In this document: positions 1 to 9,100 of the stretch, piece by piece
Numbering within the stretch: position 1 is the first letter of the stretch
Layout of the letters: each line of letters opens with the position of its first letter
Origin: Streptomyces achromogenes
GTDB taxonomy: Bacteria; Actinomycetota; Actinomycetes; Streptomycetales; Streptomycetaceae
Direction of reading: 5' to 3'
DNA: 64,000 bases
Assembly: GCF_030816715.1 (NCBI RefSeq)
Contig: NZ_JAUSYH010000001.1
Location: 1,922,001-1,986,000 of the forward strand
Translations under genes and position numbers: made by a program
The notes under the pieces: model-generated
The model's input: the letters and a program-made list of their open reading frames with translations, nothing else
Told to the model about the DNA's origin: nothing
Database searches by the model: none

Positions 1-386
1 TCGTCGCCCTCGGCGTGGGCGCAGATCGGCTGCCAGGCGATGTGCGGCATCAGCGGGTGGTCGGGCCGGACCTTGCCGTCCCCCATCTGCGACCAGATGC
101 GGCTGTCCTTGGTGAACTGCGAGGGCGTGCGCACCATGCGCAGGTTCTCGGCGTGGCCGAGGACCATCCACATCGGCAGGTCGTCGTGGATCAGGACCGG
201 CGCCACGGGGCCGTGTTCCTCGCGCAGTCGCTCGTACAGTTCGTTCAGGTCCTCCGCTCCTGGGCCGTAGAGGCGGGCCAGGCCGCCGGGGCCGCGCACG
301 TGCGCGGGGCAGCCGGCCGGCGGGTCGAGGGCGAGGTCGTGCGGGCCGGTGGTGGCGCCGGTGGGGGTGGGGTGTTCGGGAGTCAC
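1..386 (-). CDS. Cytochrome P450 of the conservon, N-terminal part (partial, rarE/cvnE type)
   Basis: Reading the minus strand from a GTG at 386 gives an uninterrupted frame that runs off the window edge (about 128 residues seen). It contains P450 N-terminal features: a segment around ELYERLREEHGPVAPV, then MWMVLGHAENLRMV and FTKDSRIW, as in the first helices and beta-1 sheet of actinobacterial CYPs. The heme Cys loop and the EXXR motif lie outside the window. A GGAG Shine-Dalgarno sequence precedes the GTG by about nine bases. It is the fifth gene of a cvnA-B-C-D-E conservon, 58 bases after cvnD. In S. coelicolor cvn9 (rar) the last gene is also a P450. The family assignment is firm; the CYP subfamily and substrate are unknown. 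Confidence 0.85.
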   Translation of the reverse strand, partial: MTPEHPTPTGATTGPHDLALDPPAGCPAHVRGPGGLARLYGPGAEDLNELYERLREEHGPVAPVLIHDDLPMWMVLGHAENLRMVRTPSQFTKDSRIWSQMGDGKVRPDHPLMPHIAWQPICAHAEGD

Positions 387-444
387 AGGGGGTCGCTCCG
401 AAGCTGTGCTGAATCCGGTGTCGGTGGATGGGATGCCGTGCGGG

Positions 445-1065
445 TCAGGTGAGGCTGCGGCTGAGCGCCAGGGAGTGCAGGAAGCGCATGAGGGTCATCA
501 GGACGTCGCGGCTGGAGGCGCGGCGTCGGACGTCGCACTCCACGATCGGGATCTCGGGCGGCAGGTCGAGCGCGGCCCTGAGGTCGTCGAGGGGGTAACG
601 GGGCCCGTCGGGGAAGGTGTTGACGGCGACGACGAAGGGCACGCCGCCCTCCTCCAGTCGGCCCATGACCTCGAAGCTGACCTCGAGGCGACGGGTGTCG
701 ACCAGGACGACCGCGCCCAGCGCCCCTTCGAAGAGCCCGTTCCACAAGAACCAGAAACGCTCCTGGCCGGGGGTGCCGAAGAGGTAGAGCACGACCTGGT
801 CGGTGATCCGGATGCGGCCGAAGTCCATGGCCACTGTGGTGGCGGTCTTGGTCTCGGAACCGTAGTCGTCGTCGATCCCGATGCCCGCCTGGGTCATGGT
901 CTCCTCGGTGGTCAGCGGCCTGATCTCGCTGACGGAACCGACCATGGTGGTCTTGCCGACGCCGAAGCCGCCCACGATGACGATCTTCGCCGCGGCTGTG
1001 GTGGTGTGCGGCAGGTGGTCCTCGGCCCGTGGGCCGGGGAGCGTGTCAGAGCCGTTGAAGTCCAT
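445..1065 (-). CDS. cvnD: Conservon small GTPase-like ATP/GTP-binding protein (CvnD/RarD type)
   Basis: 206 residues. A P-loop GGFGVGKTT is seen near residue 32, followed by the switch-like block VAMDFGRIRI and LFGTPGQERF (DxPGQ, G3-type). CvnD proteins are Ras/Rab-superfamily relatives that bind GTP and join a membrane-associated complex with CvnA, CvnB and CvnC; this is known of the family. Its start overlaps the end of the DUF742 gene by 20 bases, so translation is probably coupled. By position and similarity this is the cvn9/rar system of Streptomyces, where rar mutants change aerial growth and secondary metabolism; that equivalence is recalled. No key residue appears to be missing. Confidence 0.9.
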   Translation of the reverse strand: MDFNGSDTLPGPRAEDHLPHTTTAAAKIVIVGGFGVGKTTMVGSVSEIRPLTTEETMTQAGIGIDDDYGSETKTATTVAMDFGRIRITDQVVLYLFGTPGQERFWFLWNGLFEGALGAVVLVDTRRLEVSFEVMGRLEEGGVPFVVAVNTFPDGPRYPLDDLRAALDLPPEIPIVECDVRRRASSRDVLMTLMRFLHSLALSRSLT

Positions 1066-1468
1066 GCATCACCGCTTCGAGGAGGGAACGGTCGGGGAGC
1101 TGCTGCCGGACGATGGGGGCGCGTGCCTGGACGAGCTCGGCCGCCAGCATCTCGGTGAGCAGCACCGTCACCACGCTGAACGGCAGGCCCAGATAGGCCG
1201 ACACCTCGGCCACCGAGAGCGGGGCGCCGCACATCCGCAGCACCGCGGTCTGTTCCGGCGGGGCCGACGAAGGCGTCTCGGCGCACGCCACGATCAGGGT
1301 GACGAGGTCGAGGGGCGCCCGCTCGCCGTCCGCTCCCGTGATGATGTACAGCCGTTCGGGGTTCTTGCCCTCCCCCTCCTGCGCGGGCTCCGCGGCCTGC
1401 GGGGACGGCAGGGGCTGCGGGGGAGGTACGGGCAGGGGTTGTCGCCGCCGGCGTTGCGGAGGGGTCAT
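1046..1468 (-). CDS. cvnC: DUF742 conservon protein (CvnC/RarC type)
   Basis: 140 residues. The N-terminal 45 residues are Pro/Arg/Gln-rich and probably unstructured. The rest is a DUF742 winged-helix-like domain with RLYIITGADG, PLDLVTLIVA and the helix-turn-helix-like stretch LSVAEVSAYLGLPFSVVTVL, ending in LLEAVMHGLQRL. The family is a fixed partner of roadblock and GTPase proteins in actinobacterial conservons. Its start overlaps the cvnB stop by four bases (ATGA type), and its end overlaps the cvnD start. The molecular function is not established; it is thought to be a complex component rather than a DNA-binding regulator. Confidence 0.9.
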   Translation of the reverse strand: MTPPQRRRRQPLPVPPPQPLPSPQAAEPAQEGEGKNPERLYIITGADGERAPLDLVTLIVACAETPSSAPPEQTAVLRMCGAPLSVAEVSAYLGLPFSVVTVLLTEMLAAELVQARAPIVRQQLPDRSLLEAVMHGLQRL

Positions 1469-1872
1469 ACGTTCTGCCCGTTGCGGCGGGGAGGACTGGT
1501 CAGGTGGGCGCCGATGCGGACGACCAGGTCGCGCATCATGCCGCTCATCCGGCCCGCCTCGCAGCGCACGTCGGCGAGGACCGCGAGGTAGGCGTTGGCG
1601 CCGGCCGACATCATGTAGAAGTAGCCGCCGCTCAGGTCGATGACGACCATGTCCATCTCGCCGCTGCTGGAGTGGATCTCCTGTCCGACGGCGGCGGCCA
1701 GGCTCTGCAGGCCGGCGCAGGCCGCGGCGACCCGGTCGGCGGCGTCGGGGTCACCGGCGTAACGGGCGATGCGCAGTCCGTCGGCCGACAGCACGACGAT
1801 CATCTCGATGCCCGGAACGCCGTCGTAGAGCTCCTTGAGCAGCCAGTCGAAGTTTTGGCGCTGCTGGATCAC
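1465..1872 (-). CDS. cvnB: Roadblock/LC7 domain protein (CvnB/RarB type)
   Basis: 135 residues forming one roadblock/LC7 domain: LLKELYDGVPGIEMIVVLS, DGLRIARYAG, a central helix ADRVAAACAGLQSLAAAVG, then VVIDLSGGYFYMMSAGANAYLAVLA. The length and fold pattern match MglB-like regulators that act on small GTPases; here the partner is the CvnD GTPase two genes downstream. Four-base overlaps with cvnA upstream and cvnC downstream show a translationally coupled operon. The role inferred from the family is GTPase regulation or scaffolding at the membrane with CvnA. Confidence 0.92.
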   Translation of the reverse strand: MIQQRQNFDWLLKELYDGVPGIEMIVVLSADGLRIARYAGDPDAADRVAAACAGLQSLAAAVGQEIHSSSGEMDMVVIDLSGGYFYMMSAGANAYLAVLADVRCEAGRMSGMMRDLVVRIGAHLTSPPRRNGQNV

Positions 1873-3488
1873 GTGGGGTCCCCTTCATCGTCGGCCTCGG
1901 TCTTGGCCTTGTCTTCGAGCAGGTGCAGGTACGCGGTCGGGTTGCGGGTGAAGTCGGTGGGGTGGACGCCGGGCGGAGCCGCTTTCTTCAGGCCCTCCCA
2001 GAAGGCCTCGAAGGCCAGTCCGGGCTCGCGCTTCGGCTCGGGATCGGGCTCCGGCTCGGGCCGCGCGAACAGGTCGGGCTTGCCCTCGCGGGCGGCCTCC
2101 TGGGCGGCGTACGCCTCGGCGTAGCGCTGGGTGATCGGGATGGTGGTCTTGCTGCGGCGCTGGGGCAGGCCCTGCTCGGTCCACTCGGTGACCTCGGGCA
2201 CGTCGTCGGTCAGGGAGACTCCGGCAGGAATGCGCGCGTTGGTGGGGCGGCGCTTCTTGGGCGGGCGCTTGGGGCCCTCGCCGATCGTGCTCAGGTCGAT
2301 CTGCGGTACGGCGGTGGCGCCGATGCCGTGCGCGAAGCCGGGGGCCGGGTCGGAGGTCTGCATCTCGCTCGGCACGATGAGGACGGCCCGCACGCCGCCG
2401 TAGGCCGAGGTGCGCAGCGAGACCTGGAGGTTGAAGGAGGTGCACAGACGGCCGACGACCGCGAGGCCCAGGCGTGGGGTGCCGCCGACGTCCTGGATGT
2501 CGACGCCCGCCTTGGCCTGCTCCAGCATGCGTTCGGCCTTGGCGCGGGCCTCCTCGCTGAGGCTGACGCCGGCGTCCTCGATCTCGATGGCGATGCCGGT
2601 CTGCACCTCGACGGCGTTGACGTGCACCTTGCTGTTGGGCGGCGAGTAGCGGGTGGCGTTGTCGAGGAGCTCGGCGAGCGCGTGGATGAGCGGTTCGACG
2701 GACAGCCCGCGGATGTTGACCTTGGCGATGGAGTCCAGCTGGATGCGCCGGTACTCGAGGATGCGGGACATGGCGCCGCGCAGCACGCTGTACAGCGGGA
2801 CGGGCTGGGGCCAGTTGCGGCCGGGCCGGCCGCCGCCGAGCACGCCGATGGAGTCGGCGAGACGGCCGATCAGCGAGGTGCCGTGGTCGATGCGCAGCAG
2901 GTCGTCGAAGACCTCGGGGTTGCGGCCGTGGTCCTCCTCCATCTCCCGCAGTTCCGCGGACTGCTGGTGGACGATGGCCTGCACCCGGCGGGCGACGCTG
3001 ACGAAGGACCGCTGGGCGGAGTCGCGCAGGGACTCCTCGTGGTCGACGATGTCGAGGATCCTGCGGACCACGGCACGCTGCGCGTCGTCGAGTTCGCGGA
3101 ACGAAGGATCACTCTCGCTGAGGTCGCGCATCACCTCCCTGGGGGAATTTCCGGCGCGCAGCCACGAAACGGCGCTCGGCACGTGTTCCTGGGCGAGGCG
3201 GCGGTTCTCCTCCGTGTGGTCGGCGACGCGTCGTTCCAGGTACGCGAGGCGCTGGTCCCTCTCCGCGCGCAGTTCCCGCAGTTGGCGGCCGCGCCGGACC
3301 GACTCGGCTCCCGCCGCGATCACCAGGAGGGTGGCCACGCCTCCGCAGACGCCGACGGCGAACCGGGCCTGCGCCGCCACCAGGGCGACGGCGGCGCCGG
3401 TCGCCGCGGCCATCAGTATCGCGGGCAGCAACAGCACGCGCGCAAGGGGAAGTTCTCGGCGACCGGGTGGGGACTGAACACTCACCAT
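1869..3488 (-). CDS. cvnA: Conservon sensor-kinase-like membrane protein (CvnA/RarA type)
   Basis: 539 residues. Two hydrophobic segments lie near residues 18-60 (RVLLLPAILMAAATGAAV and the next run), then a long coiled coil rich in Arg/Glu, then a HATPase_c-like domain with the N box ALAELLDNATRYSPP and a G-box region DVGGTPRLGLAVVGRL. A Pro/Glu-rich tail includes the repeat-like stretch PEPEPDPEPKREP. There is little periplasmic or extracellular sensor region, as is usual for CvnA. It resembles a histidine kinase but the family has no cognate response regulator here; it is thought to anchor the CvnB-C-D complex. The ATG at 3488 is preceded by AGAGGG. It heads the five-gene operon. Confidence 0.92.
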   Translation of the reverse strand: MVSVQSPPGRRELPLARVLLLPAILMAAATGAAVALVAAQARFAVGVCGGVATLLVIAAGAESVRRGRQLRELRAERDQRLAYLERRVADHTEENRRLAQEHVPSAVSWLRAGNSPREVMRDLSESDPSFRELDDAQRAVVRRILDIVDHEESLRDSAQRSFVSVARRVQAIVHQQSAELREMEEDHGRNPEVFDDLLRIDHGTSLIGRLADSIGVLGGGRPGRNWPQPVPLYSVLRGAMSRILEYRRIQLDSIAKVNIRGLSVEPLIHALAELLDNATRYSPPNSKVHVNAVEVQTGIAIEIEDAGVSLSEEARAKAERMLEQAKAGVDIQDVGGTPRLGLAVVGRLCTSFNLQVSLRTSAYGGVRAVLIVPSEMQTSDPAPGFAHGIGATAVPQIDLSTIGEGPKRPPKKRRPTNARIPAGVSLTDDVPEVTEWTEQGLPQRRSKTTIPITQRYAEAYAAQEAAREGKPDLFARPEPEPDPEPKREPGLAFEAFWEGLKKAAPPGVHPTDFTRNPTAYLHLLEDKAKTEADDEGDPT

Positions 3489-3946
3489 GTGGGCACCCTC
3501 TGTAGGGATCTGTCGTCATCTTCGGGATATCGGGGAACAAGCGCACGAATTCGTCTCAACTCGGTGCGCCGCGGGCGAGCTTAGTCCGACCGGATCATCG
3601 CCGTGTCATATTCGGCAACCGCCTGAAACCGTTCCCGTACGTGGAGTAACCTCAGGCCCATTTGCACGCCGTGCAATCGTGCGAACACGGGGTGTAGCGA
3701 CGCAAGGACGTGCGAAACAGTTCACCGGGACGGATGGCGGCACCGCCCTTCGAGCGGCACCGCGCGAGGCCCGGCCGCCACGAGGCCGGCCGGGCACAGC
3801 CGCGCCAGCGGCGCACAGCCTGCGCAGTGGCCCACAGCCTGCGCAGTGACCCACGGGTCTCGCGTCAGTCGGCACGGCCTGCGCGGCCTACGCACGGCCT
3901 GCCCCAGGGCCCAGGCGCGCCCGACGTCAGCCGGCCACGGATTCGG
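3489..3946 (+). other. Intergenic region between conservon and TetR gene
   Basis: About 460 bases with no convincing gene. The left part must hold the conservon promoter (conservon transcribed leftward). The right part is GC-rich, with short direct repeats (listed separately) and variants of GCCTGCGC. I see no clear rho-independent terminator for the TetR gene ending at 3947. Confidence 0.5.
3814..3848. repeat. Two tandem 16-base repeats, period 19
   Basis: CACAGCCTGCGCAGTG occurs at 3814-3829 and again at 3833-3848. Partial relatives (GGCCTGCGCGGCC and similar) follow to about 3910. It lies in non-coding DNA at the left border of the TetR/guanidine-type cluster. Confidence 0.6.
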
Positions 3947-4573
3947 TCAGTCGCGCACGACGCGCAGGGCGGCGTCCGCGGTGGCGCGGGCGAACCGCGG
4001 GGCGGAGCCCGCCGGACCCGACCGGCGGACGAGGATGACGCCCTCGATGAGCCCGAAGACCAGGTCGGTGCGCACAGCGAGCTCGTCCGCGTCGAGCGCG
4101 TCGCCCGCCTTGGTCGCGGCGATCAGCCGGCGGTAGGCGTCCTTGAGTTCGGCACGCACGGCATGGAAGCCGGCGAACCGCTCGGCGCGCACCTCGGGGA
4201 GCAGATAGAGGCCGCCGAGGTTGTGGGGGCCACCGCACAGCAGCTCCACGTCGGTGCGGCACAGCTCCCACAGCCGTTCCTCGGCCGGCCGCGCGGTGTC
4301 GGCGAGCAGCTCACGGGCGCGGGTCAGCGACGGTGCGACCGTCGACTCCAGCAGGTCCGCGAGCAACTCCTCCTTGCCGGAGACATAGTGGTACATGGTG
4401 GCCTGGCGCATGCCCGCGCGTTCGGCGACGGCCCGGGTCGTGGTGGCGGCGTAGCCGCGCGTGGTGAACAACTCCGCGGCCGCCACGAGCAGTTCGGCGC
4501 GCGGCGCGAGCCCGCTGTCCGGGCGCTGCGCGGCCCGCGGCCGGCCCACTCGACGCCCGCTGTCCGTCCCCAT
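3947..4573 (-). CDS. TetR-family regulator divergent from the urea/guanidine operon
   Basis: 208 residues. The N-terminal helix-turn-helix is clear: LLVAAAELFTTRGYAATTTR, then AVAERAGMRQATMYHYVSGK and EELLADLLE. The rest is a ligand-binding helical domain. The ATG at 4573 (MGTDSGRR) is chosen because the open frame further upstream runs into the divergent promoter. It is transcribed away from the DUF1989/carboxylase operon starting at 4748, with a perfect palindrome between them (4687-4708) that is the natural operator. The likely role is local repressor responding to guanidine, urea or a related metabolite; the ligand is inferred only from position. Confidence 0.88.
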   Translation of the reverse strand: MGTDSGRRVGRPRAAQRPDSGLAPRAELLVAAAELFTTRGYAATTTRAVAERAGMRQATMYHYVSGKEELLADLLESTVAPSLTRARELLADTARPAEERLWELCRTDVELLCGGPHNLGGLYLLPEVRAERFAGFHAVRAELKDAYRRLIAATKAGDALDADELAVRTDLVFGLIEGVILVRRSGPAGSAPRFARATADAALRVVRD

Positions 4574-4686
4574 GCGTTCGATCCTCGCACACGCCCCGGT
4601 CCGGCGATCTTCGCCCGGGTCCTCGGTGAGGAGTCGGTAACCGGCCCGCAACCACAGGGCAACGACGGCGACCCGCCCCGGACCTA

Positions 4687-4708
4687 ATTTCTGTCGGGCG
4701 ACAGAAAT
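4687..4708. promoter_or_regulatory. Perfect 22-bp palindrome, putative TetR operator
   Basis: The half-site ATTTCTGTCG is followed by GG and then its exact reverse complement CGACAGAAAT. The preceding TAATTT (4685-4690) could serve as a -10 hexamer for the rightward operon, so a bound repressor would cover the promoter. Symmetry and location between a tetR gene and its divergent operon support operator function. Confidence 0.75.
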
Positions 4709-4747
4709 CAGCGCGACAGCGCCGGAACCGAGCTGCGGAGGTCCGCC

Positions 4748-5575
4748 ATGGCGGCGACAGCGACCACATACGGAGCACGCGCCCACGCCCGGGCCCAGGA
4801 GGGCGCACACGCCGAGGCCATGCCGGTCGTCCCGGCCCGGGACTGGCCGGCCCCGCCCTGCGAGGCGGGACTCCTGGTCTGGGCGGAGACGGTCGCGGGC
4901 GGCAACTACACCCACCGCGTCCTGGCCCGGGGAACCGAACTGCGCCTGACCGACCTGCACGGCGACGCTTGCGCCCACCTCCTCCTGTTCGCCGCCGACC
5001 GGCCCTGGGAGCGGCTGAACGTCGCCGACACGGTCAAGGTGCAGTGGAACGCCTACCTCGGCGAGGGCGTCCTGCTCCTGTCCGACCAGGGGCGCGTCCT
5101 CGCCTCGGTCGTCGTCGACACCGCCGGCCGGCACGACGCCCTGTGCGGCACCTCCACGCTCGTGCGCAACACCGGGCGCTACGGCGACGGCGCCCCGCAG
5201 TCCGCCTCCCCCGCCGGCCGGGAACTGTTCAAGCTGGCCGCCGCGAAGAACGGCCTCGAGCCCCGCGACCTGCCGCCCTCCCTCTCCTTCTTCCAGGGCG
5301 TGCGGGTCGGCGAGGACGGCGCCCTCGACTTCACCGGCTCGGCCGGCCCGGGCGGCAGCGTCACCCTGCGCGCCGAACAGGACGTGACGGTCCTGATCGC
5401 CAACGTGCCGCACCCGTCCGACCCGCGCCCGCAGTACGTCAGCACCGCGCTGGAGGTCCTCGCCTGGCGGGCCGGCCCGACCCGGCCGGGCGACCCGCTC
5501 TGGGACGCCACCCCCGAGGGCCGCCGCGCCTTCCTCAACACCGCCGAACACCTCACCGCCCGGGGGCTCGCATGA
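4748..5575 (+). CDS. DUF1989 protein 1 (urea carboxylase-associated / carboxyguanidine deiminase subunit)
   Basis: 275 residues, the larger of two adjacent DUF1989 paralogues. Family features seen are a core TELRLTDLHGDACAHLLLF, the block VVVDTAGRHDALCGTSTLVR with conserved His/Asp/Cys, and SVTLRAEQDVTVLIANVPHP near the end. Such proteins were long annotated as urea carboxylase-associated proteins; pairs of them have been shown to form carboxyguanidine deiminase (CgdAB), which releases ammonia from carboxyguanidine to give allophanate. GGAGG stands six bases before the ATG. The stop overlaps the next start by four bases (ATGA). Which subunit (A or B) it is I cannot decide without alignment. 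The first 30 residues are Ala/His-rich and not part of the domain. Confidence 0.85.
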   Translation: MAATATTYGARAHARAQEGAHAEAMPVVPARDWPAPPCEAGLLVWAETVAGGNYTHRVLARGTELRLTDLHGDACAHLLLFAADRPWERLNVADTVKVQWNAYLGEGVLLLSDQGRVLASVVVDTAGRHDALCGTSTLVRNTGRYGDGAPQSASPAGRELFKLAAAKNGLEPRDLPPSLSFFQGVRVGEDGALDFTGSAGPGGSVTLRAEQDVTVLIANVPHPSDPRPQYVSTALEVLAWRAGPTRPGDPLWDATPEGRRAFLNTAEHLTARGLA

Positions 5576-6174
5576 AGACCGTCGTTCCCGCCCGCGCCGC
5601 CTGGTCGTCCGTCGTCCGCGCCGGCGCCTGCCTCACCATCACCGACCTGCACGGCAACCAGGCCGTCGACTTCCTCGTGTACGACGCCCACGACACGTCC
5701 GTGCGCTACAGCGCCCCCGACACCATCCACGCCCAGGGCGGCATCTTCCTCACCACGGGCAGCGTGCTGATGTCCAACGAGCACACCGAGCTGATGACGG
5801 TGACCGCCGACGCCGTGGGCCGCCACGACACCGTCGGCGGCGCCTGCTCCAAGGAGTCCAACACCCTGCGCTACGGCCACCACACCTTCTCCCAGCACGC
5901 CTGCGTGGACAACTTCCTCGCCGAGGGCGCCCGGCACGGCCTCGGCAAGCGGGACCTGGTCTCCAACATCAACTGGTACATGAACGTGCCCGTCGAGAAG
6001 GACGGCACCCTCGGCATCGTCGACGGCCTCTCCGCGCCCGGTCTGTCCCTCTCGCTGCGCGCCGAACGGGACGTGCTGGTGCTGGTCTCCAACTGCCCGC
6101 AGATCAACAACCCGTGCAACGGCTTCGATCCGACGGCGGTGGAGATGACGATCACCGAGGCGGCCGGCGCATGA
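5572..6174 (+). CDS. DUF1989 protein 2 (urea carboxylase-associated / carboxyguanidine deiminase subunit)
   Basis: 200 residues starting at the ATG overlapping the previous stop (MKTVVPARAAWSSVVRAG). It carries the DUF1989 signature: LTITDLHGNQAVDFLVYDA, AVGRHDTVGGACSKESNTLR with His, Asp and Cys likely to bind metal, INWYMNVPVEKDG, and VLVLVSNCPQINNPCNG near the C terminus. It is paralogous to the preceding protein, consistent with a heteromeric enzyme. The four-base overlaps on both sides place it in a tightly coupled operon with the carboxylase. The substrate assignment (carboxyguanidine) follows from the known family and not from this sequence alone. Confidence 0.86.
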   Translation: MKTVVPARAAWSSVVRAGACLTITDLHGNQAVDFLVYDAHDTSVRYSAPDTIHAQGGIFLTTGSVLMSNEHTELMTVTADAVGRHDTVGGACSKESNTLRYGHHTFSQHACVDNFLAEGARHGLGKRDLVSNINWYMNVPVEKDGTLGIVDGLSAPGLSLSLRAERDVLVLVSNCPQINNPCNGFDPTAVEMTITEAAGA

Positions 6175-9100
6175 CCTTCGACACGGTGCTGGTCGCCAAC
6201 CGGGGCGAGATAGCCGTCCGCATCATCCGCACCGCCCGCGAACTCGGCCTGCGCACCGTCGCGGTGTACTCCGACCCCGACCGCTCGGCGCCGCACGTCC
6301 GGCTCGCCGACGAGGCCGTGCGGCTCGGGCCGGCCCCCGCGAAGGAGTCCTACCTCGACGCCGACCTGGTCCTGCGGGCCGCCAAGGACACCGGGGCCGG
6401 CGCGATCCACCCGGGGTACGGCTTCCTCTCCGAGGACGCCTCCTTCGCCCGCCGCTGCGCCGACGCCGGCATCGTCTTCGTCGGTCCGACGCCCGAGCAG
6501 CTGGAGCTGTTCGGCGCCAAGCACACCGCCCGGGCGGCGGCGAAGGCCGCAGGGGTGCCACTGGCACCGGGCACCGAACTGCTCGCCTCGCTGACCGAAG
6601 CGCAGGAGAAGGCCCAGGTCATCGGCTACCCGGTGATGCTGAAGGCGACCGGGGGCGGCGGCGGGATCGGCATGTCGGCCTGCGCCGGTCCCGACGAGCT
6701 CGCCGACGCCTGGGAACGCGTCCAGCGCGTCGCTGCGGCCTCCTTCGCCACCGCCGGCGTCTTCCTGGAACGGCTCGTCGGCGACGCCCGCCACGTCGAG
6801 GTCCAGGTGTTCGGCGACGGCCGGGGCGGCGTCGTCGTCCTCGGCGACCGCGACTGCTCGCTGCAGCGCCGCAACCAGAAGGTCCTGGAGGAGGCCCCCG
6901 CGCCCGGCATCCCGGACCACGTGCGCGAACGGCTCGCCGCCGGCGCCCGCGACCTGTGCGCCTCCGTCCGCTACCGCTCTGCCGGCACCGTCGAGTACGT
7001 CTATGACGCGGCCCGCGAGGAGGCGTACTTCCTCGAGGTCAACACCCGGCTCCAGGTGGAGCATCCGGTGACCGAGGAGATCTACGGCGTCGACCTCGTG
7101 GCCTGGATGCTGCGGCTGGCGCGCGGCGAGGAGGACGTCGTCCGCGACCCCGGCCCGCCGCGCGGCCACGCCGTGGAGGCCCGCCTCTACGCGGAGGACC
7201 CGAGCCGCGGACACCGGCCCAGCGCCGGCCTGCTGACCCGGGTGGAGTTCCCCGAGGGGGTGCGCGTCGACGGCTGGGTGGAGACCGGCACCGAGGTGAC
7301 GACGTCGTACGACCCCATGCTCGCGAAGGTGATCGCGCACGGCCCGGACCGCACGGAGGCCCTGCGGCGCCTCGACGCCGCCCTGGCCCGCACCCGTATC
7401 GACGGCATCGAGACCAACCTGGGGCTGGTGCGGGCGGCGCTGACCGACGACCGCCTGGTCTCGGCCACCCACTCGACGGCGACCCTCGCCGAGGTGCACG
7501 ACCCCACCCCGCGTGTGGAGGTGGTCTCCGGCGGGACCCTCACCACCGTCCAGGACTGGCCCGGCCGCACCGGTCACTGGCAGGTGGGCGTCCCCCCGTC
7601 CGGCCCGATGGACGACCGCTCCTTCCGTCTCGGCAACCGGGCGCTCGGCAACCCCGAGGGCGCCCCGGGCCTGGAGTGCACCCTGCGCGGTCCGGCCCTG
7701 CGGTTCAGCCACGCCACGACCGTCTGCGTGACGGGCGCGCCCGCGACCGTCACCGTGGACGGCGCCACGGTCGCCCAGTGGGAACCGCTGACCGTGCCCG
7801 CCGGCTCCCTGCTGGAGGTCGGCGCGCCGGACGGCCACGGGCTGCGCACCTACGTCCTGTTCGCGGGCGGTCTGGACGTCCCCGCCTTCCTGGGCAGCGC
7901 GAGCACCTTCACCCTGGGCCGGTTCGGCGGCCACGGCGGACGCGCCCTGCGGACGGGCGACGTCCTGCACGGCGGGACGACCGCCGAGGGCTCCCCGGTC
8001 GCCGACCGGCCGTCCTTCGGGTCCGTCTGGGACGTCGGCGCCGTCGAAGGGCCCCACGCCGCACCGGAGTTCTTCACCGAGGACGACATCCGCGACTTCT
8101 ACGCCGCCGACTGGAAGGTCCACTTCAACTCGGCCCGCACCGGGGTGCGTCTGATCGGACCCAAGCCGCGCTGGGCGCGCACCGACGGCGGCGAGGCGGG
8201 CCTGCACCCGTCCAACATCCACGACACGCCGTACTCCGTCGGCGCCGTCGACTACACGGGCGACATGCCGGTGCTGCTCGGACCGGACGGGCCCTCGCTC
8301 GGCGGGTTCGTGTGCCCGGCGACGGTCCTGAGCTCCGAGCGCTGGAAACTGGGCCAGCTGCGGCCCGGCGACACGGTCCGCTTCCGGCCGGTGGACGTGG
8401 ACGGCGCACCGCGCGCCGCGATCGTCGACGGCGGCGTGCTGGCCCGGGACGGCGACGTGACGTACCGGCGCAGCGGCGACGACAACCTGCTGGTCGAGTT
8501 CGGCCCGATGCAGCTGGACCTGGCCCTGCGGATGCGGGTGCACGCCCTGATGGAGGCGGTCGCCGAGACCGGCCCCGACGGCGTCACCGACCTCACCCCG
8601 GGGATCCGCTCCCTGCAGATCCGGACCGACCCGGACCGTCTCCCGCTGCCCGAACTTCTCACAACCGTACGGCGGACGGTGGCCGCGCTGCCGCCCACGG
8701 ACCAGCTGGTCGTGCCCTCCCGCACCGTGCACCTGCCGCTCTCCTGGGACGACCCGGCGACCCGGGAGGCCATCGCGCGCTACATGGCGGGCGTCCGCGA
8801 CGACGCCCCCTGGTGCCCGTGGAACATCGAGTTCATCCGCCGCGTCAACGGCCTCGGCACGCCGGCGGACGTCTACGACACGGTCTTCGCCGCGGAGTAC
8901 CTGGTCCTGGGGCTCGGCGACGTCTACCTGGGCGCGCCGGTGGCCACCCCGCTCGACCCCCGGCACCGGCTGGTGACGACGAAGTACAACCCGGCGCGCA
9001 CCTGGACGGCCGAGAACTCGGTGGGCATCGGCGGCGCGTACCTGTGTGTCTACGGCATGGAAGGCCCAGGCGGCTACCAGTTCGTGGGCCGCACGACGCA

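Noticed and set aside
4574..4747. Guanidine riboswitch before the DUF1989 operon
   Set aside because: I could not find the conserved motifs of guanidine riboswitches by eye; the palindrome explains the symmetry better. A covariance-model search would decide.
5871..8966. 1031-codon open frame opposite the carboxylase
   Set aside because: Antisense shadow; composition only reflects the codon bias of the carboxylase gene.
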